This document shows positions 56,816-64,000 of a DNA stretch of 64,000 bases, piece by piece; the first letter of the stretch is position 1; every line of letters begins with the position of its first letter. The stretch is from Nigrospora sphaerica (taxonomy: Eukaryota; Ascomycota; Sordariomycetes; Amphisphaeriales; Apiosporaceae): the NCBI GenBank assembly GCA_018287875.1, contig JAGVVL010000025.1, positions 434,001-498,000 of the forward strand, read 5' to 3'. A program made the position numbers and the translations under genes. A model generated the notes under the pieces. That model was not told the DNA's origin. It saw only the letters and a program-made list of their open reading frames with translations, and made no database searches.

Positions 56816-59800
56816 TCAGCCGGCCTTGGGGCGGACGGCGTTAATGTCCTCGTCCCGCACGCTCCAGCCATCGTACTGCTGCTTGAGGGCTTCCGTCTCC
56901 TTGTTGATAGTGTCGACCCATCTGCTAAACACATCGACGGCCATTTCCACCTGGGCCTCGGTGGCCTGCTGCTTCAACTCCCTCTCCAATTCGAGCTTCT
57001 TCCGGTCTTCTTCCTTGCGCATCTCGTCGCGTGCCTTGCGCTTGGCGCGTCGAGCCTCGATGCCCTCGGCGCGATCCGCCAGGTAGCGCACGCTGTGGCC
57101 CAGACCGGCACTCTCCAGGGCCAGGCCACGGTGCGCGCGTTCGAGAGGCGGCTGGGTAAAGAAAAGTATTCTCCCCTCCTCATCACGTTGAAACTGCTCC
57201 CGGATGTCCGCCGGTATGCGCTCGTTCACCGCATCGTCCAGCCTGTAGACCTCGATGGGCCGCGGCGGGGGGTTGTAAGCGTTGGCAGGGCCCGGTGCAC
57301 TGGGCGTAGGCATAGGAGCGACGGGCGGGCGGGCCGGAGAGGGCGCAAGTCGCTGTTGCTGGCCCGGGTCGTAGCCGCCCATGTGGTGGTTGTTCATCGG
57401 ATGCTGGGGGTGCTGGGGCGGCGGCGCGTGGTGTGCCATGGGGGTCGGCGGCCCGTTGTGCTGCGGAGGATAGCCGTTGTAGCCCTGGGGCGGAGGCGGC
57501 TGGTGTTGTTGCGGTTGGAAGTGTGGGGTCTGCGGCGGCATCTGCGGTGTCGCGTGAGTCCCGTGCATCGGGTGAGCACCATACTGAGGCACGGGAACTG
57601 GGGCCGGCGAGGCACTCGGACGCGGCGCGAAATGCGGCGCATACGAGACGGGGCCCGGCGAGGGCGTGGGCGGCGCCGCGATGGGCGCAAAGTGATGAGT
57701 GTTGCCCATGGCGACGTCGCCCTGGCTGTGCTGCGGGGCCTGCATCATGGACGGGCGGCGGATGGGCGCTGGCGTGGGCACAGGCGTGGGCTCCGGCGGT
57801 GGGGAGTCCTAGGAGAGAGGCGAGTGAGTACTCAAGTATGACCCTGCTTGCCAACGAGACCCGGGAAAGCGAAGGCTGTCCGGTCCAGCAATCGATAAGG
57901 TACATGGGATTGGAAAGGCCAGTGCTAGCTTTCTTATCGATGGGTGATGAGGTAGGAGCAGGAATTGAAATGAGACACGCCGAGCCCGTCGGGCTGCAGG
58001 GCGTCAGGCAGGTAAGGTAAGTACTCACATTGGAATCGCGCTCGCGACAGTGCACAGCTCCGACTAGGGGAGGGGCATTGGGAGCTCCCCAAGTTGGCTT
58101 AGGAAGGGGATCGCCCGCCTTTGCATCATCCCTCAACAGGTGCTTGATGGGGCTTGGAATCTTTCTAAGTTTCCGTGGCGCTGGAAAGAGATCCATCTCG
58201 TAGTCCTTCTCGCGCACCTCGTCCGGCACCGCGCTGGCCCACGTCTTAATCCGCGCGAGCTTGTGCTTCTCGTCGTTGTACCGTGACTCGCAGACGTAGA
58301 CCTCCTTGTCGGGGGGGAACCCGCGGGGCCGGCCCTTGTTGTAGCGCGTCACGAACATGACGAAGCATCTGTCTACGATTTCTTCGATCCGGTGATCGCG
58401 GTACTGGCCCGTCTTGATCACCTCGTTTTCGTAGAAGTGCTTTTCAAAGCTGTGGACAGTTTGTTCCGGGCGGTAGTACCAGCAGGCGTTCACCCACTTC
58501 TGTCCCACCTTATCCTGCCAGGTGCGGTAAATCTGCGCCACGATGGGCTTCGTCGCGTCGTTCTGGTTGTTGATGTGAACCCAGTCACCTGCGGCCATGG
58601 TTAGCCCGCGGCACTTCCGTGCATCGAAAACGCCACCACAACTTACCGACTCGCCAGACCTCGCCTTTGTAGGCGATCTCGGGCACGTGACGTCTGCCCT
58701 CCTCGCCCTCGAAATCGCTATCGGGCTTCCGCTTTTCTTGTTCCACGAACACCCGCGCCTGCTTCTGCAGCTCCACGGCATCCTTGTATATCTGGCTGTC
58801 GTCCTCGTTGTACTCCTTGGCGTTCTCGAACATCAACTCGACATCCTGCAGTGCCTCGTCAACGTTCTGGTACTTCTTCCGCCTGGCCCTTCGCTTGATA
58901 GTGTCCAATGCGATGGGGTTCTTGATGGCGGCGTAGTAATCGGGGGTGGCCTGCTTGTCTGGAAGCTTCTCAAACGGCTGAGCCAAGGGATCGCCGTTGG
59001 GGTGTTTCAAGCTGCGTAGGCCACGAAGAACGGCATGGATCCTGCCCTCATGAGGTGTATAGACCTTGGGCGGGCGCGCACGCCTCTTGTAGGCCTCATC
59101 ATCACGGTCAAGTTTGCGCCCACCCCGCCGGCGACTAGCCGAGCGGCGGCGGTCGTCATCTGACTCGTCGTCTTCGTCGTCTTCGTCCACTTCCTCTTCC
59201 TCCTCGCCCTCCCCGTCTTCGGGAACAGGTGAGTCTTCAGCCTCAGGCAGCGGGCCGAGGTCGGGCAGGACAGCATCCTCGGCCTGGATGGTTCCGTCCT
59301 CTACCAGCTTCTGCAGCTCCACCTTGAAGAGCTCACGGAGGCGGCCGGCATCCTGGAAGAGTTGCGACGAAGGTCTATTGTATACTTGGGCATTGTGGCA
59401 GATCTGGGCGACATCGCGCACGAACTCGGAGAATGCGGCGTATTGTTTCTTGAGTTTCTTGGTCTGCAAAAACACCCTGTCAACATGCCAGGCACCCAAG
59501 ACGGGAACGGGAAACTGGACCGACATACCCTGACGGTGCTGAATGCTATGCCCTCCTTAATTATTTCGTAGTAATCCGGCACAAGACGGCGGTTCGGGAC
59601 GCGCTGAAAGCTCTGGGCGATGTAGTACCCGTCGGGGTCTTTGTAGGTTGAAAGGTAGTTGGCCGTGTTCTCGATGACGGTGAGCAAGTCGGTAGAGAGC
59701 CCACTGGTCGGCTGGGCGCTGCTGATAGGCGCCTTGGCAGCTTCCGTCGCAGCACCGGCATTGGCATCGAGCTCTCCATCGGCATCGGCATCCGCGTCGG

Positions 59801-60050
59801 CGTCGGCGTCGGCATCGGCATCCGCGTCGGCATCCGCGTCGGCGTCGGCATCCGCGTCGGCGTCGTTTCCAGCACCCGTGTCTTTGGGGGCCTCGGCTGC
59901 GGCGTCTTTGTCGCCCGGGCCGTCTTCGGTGGTGTCCATGGGCTCGGGTGCATCCGCGGCGGCAGCTTTGTTGTCGACCGAGGCTTTGGCTTCGATGGAC
60001 TCGCGCACCTCGAGCGCGGTCGGAGGCGCCTTCGCGTCCTGGTCGGCCAT
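56816..60050 (-). CDS. RSC1: RSC chromatin-remodelling subunit Rsc1/Rsc2-like (bromodomains + BAH)
   Basis: Four exons (60050-59529, 59463-58647, 58588-58029, 57808-56816) join to 963 residues; introns are 65, 58 and 220 bases. The start MADQDAKAPPTALEVRE is followed by an (Asp-Ala)n run. Bromodomain 1 is at about 115-230; its two halves meet at the first splice (STVR/TKKLKKQYAAF) and it has the acetyl-lysine Asn in AQVYNRPSS (about N203). An acidic EEEEEVDEDDEDDESDDD stretch separates bromodomain 2 (about 305-410, KEYNEDDSQ). A BAH domain follows (DWVHINNQND…KWVNACWYYRPEQTVH). The last exon is Pro/Gln/His-rich, then ends in the conserved EVYRLDDAVNERIPADIREQ region and a charged coiled coil. 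Rsc1/Rsc2 recruit the RSC remodeller to acetylated nucleosomes. The order matches. Confidence 0.94.
59779..59865. repeat. hexanucleotide repeat encoding (Asp-Ala)n
   Basis: GCATCG/GCGTCG/GCATCC units lie within exon 1 of the RSC1-like gene. They encode about 14 Asp-Ala pairs at roughly residues 62-91. The mix of synonymous units suggests an old but expandable tract. Confidence 0.9.
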
Positions 60051-62616
60051 TGCGCGGGTGCGAAGCGGGTAGAAGGCGGGGTGTTGGTCTATGCGAGGAT
60101 GGAAATGTCCAACAGCCCCCCTGCTGCTCCTAAAAACGGCTTCCAATGCAAATTGAACGGATGCGGGAAGAGGAGGACGGGAGGCGGCGCATTCGCGAGC
60201 TGCGTCAGTGTTGGCAGTTGACCCGCGAAATTGAGCTGGCCCTAGGCTTGCAGGCGCGCGCTCGCGACTGGGCTCCATCCGGCTGACTTTTACCCGCCAC
60301 TTTCTACGCTGCGGAAAGCCACACACGCGCCCCGCTTTCCCTGCGCGGCACTTGTGCCGAGTGGGTAAACAGGTATCTCAGTCAGGCTCTGGCCGGAAGG
60401 AACAATACCTCAAGCTTCCACATATGCACAAGTACCTACGTTATAATAACCTGCACCTTGGGGCATCCCACCTGGTATGAGACGACTTCACACAACTGCA
60501 AGATGACCACTGCGCCGCCGGGAACCTAGGAAATGCCTGGAATATACCGCGGGGCTTATCCGTCTGATAGTCAAAAGGCGGATCGGAGCGCGAGACATGC
60601 CTGGGCTACCGGCCAATGCAAGACACATTTTGCGGGTGTGGCTAAGGTTTAAGACAATAACGTCCATCACATGCGTGACAGGCTTTCAAGAAGCTGCCGT
60701 AGCGTGACCTTCTAAGAAAATAAGGCGTGGTCCACGCTTACAGTACCTTGACGGAATGACCTCGATGGTTGAATGGATTTCCCGTGGCCGCAGAAAGACG
60801 GCACGTGATCACCTAGACACGTGCTGCCTGGCGAGCGGCGACCAGCAGGTGTGATAGCTGTAGGAAGACGGGGAAGCTCACCCCAGCTTTTGCCGTTTCG
60901 GAAAACACCGGCTAGCTGCGTATCGTAAATGAAGACTCTTTACCCTGTTGTTTATTTGGGGTGATCCTTTGGTACCTCTTATACTTCTTTGGTGCCTCTT
61001 ATATTCTCACAGAGCGAACCGGCAACGGAGAAACCTCTGCTTCGACGCATAATTGGCACCTACCGCCGTGTCCCGGATCCGTTTCAGCCTCCTCCATGTT
61101 TTCAGCATCAATGCTCCCCCAACTATCCTCCTTCCCGACCCAACAGTTCCCCCTTGAACAGGCCAGTCCTAAGGCTGCTGAAACCCCACCGGCGATGCGC
61201 CATCCTTTCCGGCATTGGGAAGCACCACGTCGGCTGACAAGTCGGGGATGAGCGGATGGATGCTTGCTTCCGTGGTCCCACCGGCATATAAGAACTAGGG
61301 GGCGCGGGAAGTACTAAGCCGCAGCAACGGGCGAGAGGGACGAAGCCCCTTGTGCCCCTTCACGCCATCATTCCTTCAGGCTCCTCTCAAGAGTAAGCAA
61401 CTATTACATTTCGGGCGGTCCAATCGGCAGTTATAGTGCGAGGCCGAGATCAAATAATGGGAGAGCGCGCTGGCTCTTGGACCCACTTCCTAAACCCTTA
61501 CCACCTTAGCCTCCATGACTTCCAATCCTCGGTGGGCAGATTCGCTTGCAAGCCTTGAGAACGTGTCCCGCCCACACCGTACCGAGATTAGCACATCCAA
61601 GGCTCGGCTCGACGAACTCCAGCTCGGCGGAAAGAGAGGGCGCCACGTATGCGCAGCGGCCTTGACTTAGTACCCACGCTGTAGGTCACGTATGGAGAGG
61701 AAGAGTGCTTGGTAAGATAGCCTCGCTCGCACCCGCGCTTGTAAAGACAGCCGGTGGGCCGGAGCGCGGTCGCGGACGCCGGGAAGGGGGAAAGTTTTAA
61801 CGCTCTGGACGGGGGCCCGCCCGACAAATATTGACAATCCAGTAGGGCATCGCCACTGCACCGGCCTTGCCCTTCTTAGCAACGCCAGCCGCTCACCCCA
61901 GGCCTCCTCCCCCCCTCTCGTCAGGTAGCGCGAGCGTCGGACGAGGAGCGAATGGGCCCCGGAGTACGGAAGTACAGGGCAGGGTGCCAAATTTTTGCTG
62001 CCGAGAGACTCACCGAGGGGGCGGATTTGCGACCCGGCGAGGTTCCCTCCCCCCGCCCCAGGCGTTTATTAGTCACCGCGGCGGCGGGGACCTCGTCCGG
62101 CCGGATTTAGGGGCGCCGACCCTCCCCACCAACGGCCAGGCAGGGCCAGCCAGCCCAGCAGCTTTTCTCCGCCAGCCAAACAGCAGACAGGCCAGCCAAA
62201 CACGGCGCCACTGGCCCGATGGTGTGTATTGAGACGGTCCCGGATCCCCACGTTACAGCGGGACGCTAGGCCGGGGCCAGGGATGGTGGGAGCCACCGGC
62301 GTACTGCCAATGGTACCCGCGAGAAGTCTCCGGCGATGATCCCACGCCTTGGCTAGGCCGGATGCAGAATCTTTGCCCTATACGGCGGAACCTGCAGCGC
62401 CCCCGGGCCCAATGCGGAGCCCGCGAGGCGATGTCAGTTCCGTCGTCCCGGGTCCCTAGCCTGGACGGGCCTCTCTCCCTTCGTTCGTGCTCGCCATTGA
62501 TTTTGTTCCCCCCCAAGCCAGGTCACAAAGAGCTCTTCGTGTTCCGTTGGATTCAGCCATTCTCCTCCTTCCCCAAGATTTGCCCCGGATCCGGGAAACC
62601 CAACGCTCGTCAAGCT
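60051..62616. other. 2.6-kb divergent intergenic region
   Basis: It contains the promoters of the RSC1-like gene (left) and the NRPS-like gene (right). A CATATAAGAAC TATA-like element occurs at about 61285, too far from either start to assign. The stretch 61850-62350 is GC-rich with many GGCCAG/CCAGCC words. No gene or RNA was recognised. Confidence 0.5.
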
Positions 62617-64000
62617 ATGGAGAAGAACGAAGCGAACGCGCCGCCGGCCGACTGCGGCAAGCGTCTGCTGCCCGTTGTCATCGACCAGTTGGCCCGCGAT
62701 GAGCCCCAGAGGCCGTGGGCGTCGCTGCCCATCGACGACTACGACCTGGACAAGGGCTTCGAGGATATCTCGTACGCCGTCTTCGCCAACGGCATCAACA
62801 AGCTGGCCTGGTTCATCGAGAAGACGGTCGGCAAGTCGGCGAGCTTCGAGACCATAGCGTACCTGGGCCCGCCGGATATCCGCTACCACATGATGCAGAT
62901 GGCAGCCTGCAAAACCGGCCACAAGGTGCTCTTCTCCTCGCAGCTCAACAGCCTCGAGATCCACCAGTCCCTGATGAACGAGCTGGACTGCAAGGCTCTC
63001 TTTTCCACCATCGGCGTCCACGTGGTCGACGTGGTGCGGGCGCGGCCGTGCATGGTCCACGCCGTCGTCGACGAGCTCGACGACGTCCTGGACTTTGCCG
63101 AGCCTGTCCCCGTGTACCCATACTCCAAGACGTTCGAGGAGGCAAAGCACGACCCTTACCTGGTGCTGCACTCGAGCGGGACGACAGGCGACCCCAAGCC
63201 CGTCATTATCAACCACGCCCTGCTCGCGGCCATGGTGAGTTGGCGCCTCTCTGCCCGACACGCTACACCAGCCGAGTTAACTGACACCTTTTGCAGGATG
63301 CCCACCGCCTGCTTCCCGACGTCCATGGAAGGCCACACATGCTGGAACTTTCCACTGCCGGCCTGGGCAAGAGATTGTTGATGGTGACGTCCCCGTACCA
63401 CGCCTTGGCGGCCGGCTTCATCATGTGCATAAGTGTATTTGGCGGTAGCGTTTACATCCCAGGATACCGGTAGGACTCTGCCCCGCGCCCCCCTGGCCCG
63501 ATCGACCGTTCTGTGTCCCGAGGCTAAGAATAGTCGCAGTTACCGCTCCGCCGTACCTGGCGATATCTGTCCGTTGCTGGAGCACGCCAAGGCCGACAAG
63601 GCCATTATGACCCCTTGGATAATGGAGGAAATTGCCAGGAGGCCAGACGCGAAGAAGTACATTGAGATGTTTGAGTCCGTCACCTATGGCGGAGGTAAGT
63701 GCTTTGCCTCTCACGTGGCCCCGCGCCCCGGCCCGTCATGATACCGTGGGGATCTGCCGTACCGGGCGGGTCCGGCACGCGGGGGGGAGAAGTACGTGCT
63801 GACTATGTCTCGCCAGCGCCGCTCACACCCTTTGCCGGCGGGGTGTGGTCGCAGTACACGGCGATCCAGAACGGCTGGGGCTCGACGGAGACGCTGGGGC
63901 CGCCGCAGCTCAAGGCGGACAATTCCGAGTACGCCTACGTGCTGTTCGATCCGGTGCACTCGGGCGTCGCGTTCCGCGACATCGAGTCGACGGCCGAGAT
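62617..64000 (+). CDS. NRPS-like adenylate-forming enzyme, N-terminal part (partial)
   Basis: Four exons are visible (62617-63234, 63297-63469, 63540-63694, 63817 to the edge), 376 residues in frame; the gene continues past 64000. The start MEKNEANAPPADCGKRLLPV fits the family, which begins with GKRLLPxxVD before the adenylation domain. Adenylation motifs are YLVLHSSGTTGDPKP (phosphate loop, A3), LLMVTSPYHALAAGFI and NGWGSTETLGPP (A5). The intron splits are supported by phase: AAM/DAHRLL, PGYR/YRSAVPGD and TYGG/APLTPFAGGVW. Related fungal enzymes are A-T-reductase or A-T-TE proteins that activate an aryl or amino acid as AMP ester; which type this is depends on domains outside the window. No tailoring gene lies to the left. 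Confidence 0.9.

Overview
The window reads as a chromosome arm segment of a filamentous ascomycete, most likely a Sordariomycete. Genes carry short GT-AG introns (about 50-150 bases, one of 309) with CTAAC/CTGAC-type branch sites. Both tRNA genes are interrupted after position 37. The gene set is typical of such fungi: a Zn(II)2Cys6 regulator, a PTH11-like rhodopsin-fold membrane protein, a fungal STAND (NACHT-ankyrin) gene, an NRPS-like adenylating enzyme, and two-domain FEX. No rRNA, CRISPR or intact transposon was seen.

Left part (1-20.6 kb): a partial DCN1-like gene runs off the left edge, followed by tRNA-Ala(AGC) and the sorting nexin gene MVP1. A NACHT-ankyrin STAND gene follows that looks inactivated (two frameshifts and one stop) but keeps four nearly identical 96-base ankyrin units. 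Next is a proline-rich protein of unknown function. About 8 kb of gene-poor sequence then holds a decayed lectin-like membrane-protein gene and one doubtful short ORF.

Middle (20.6-36.1 kb): a Zn(II)2Cys6 transcription factor (five exons) and a seven-transmembrane PTH11-like gene (six exons, one of 22 bases) sit in long non-coding stretches. The second stretch contains a 165-base inverted repeat. The fluoride exporter FEX and an Upp-type uracil phosphoribosyltransferase are divergently transcribed.

Right part (36-64 kb) is denser housekeeping sequence. DNA ligase IV and the PIF1 helicase are divergent from one 0.9-kb intergenic region. Then come the decapping activator EDC3, a Dabb-domain protein, a decayed FAD-oxidase fragment, a 90-residue membrane protein, tRNA-Ser(AGA), a Ser/Thr-rich acidic-tailed small protein, a NYN-domain protein and the RSC1/2-type bromodomain-BAH subunit. 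The 5' half of an NRPS-like adenylate-forming enzyme leaves the right edge.

The genes do not form one pathway. Functional links are local: genome maintenance (LIG4/PIF1), mRNA turnover (EDC3, possibly the NYN protein) and chromatin (RSC1). I did not find a convincing undescribed multi-gene system. The best leads are the decaying STAND gene with homogenised repeats, the inverted repeat at 30.9 kb, the two-start PIF1, and a possible unannotated small multi-exon gene near 55.4-55.9 kb. Gene models come from reading frames and splice signals by eye, without database searches.
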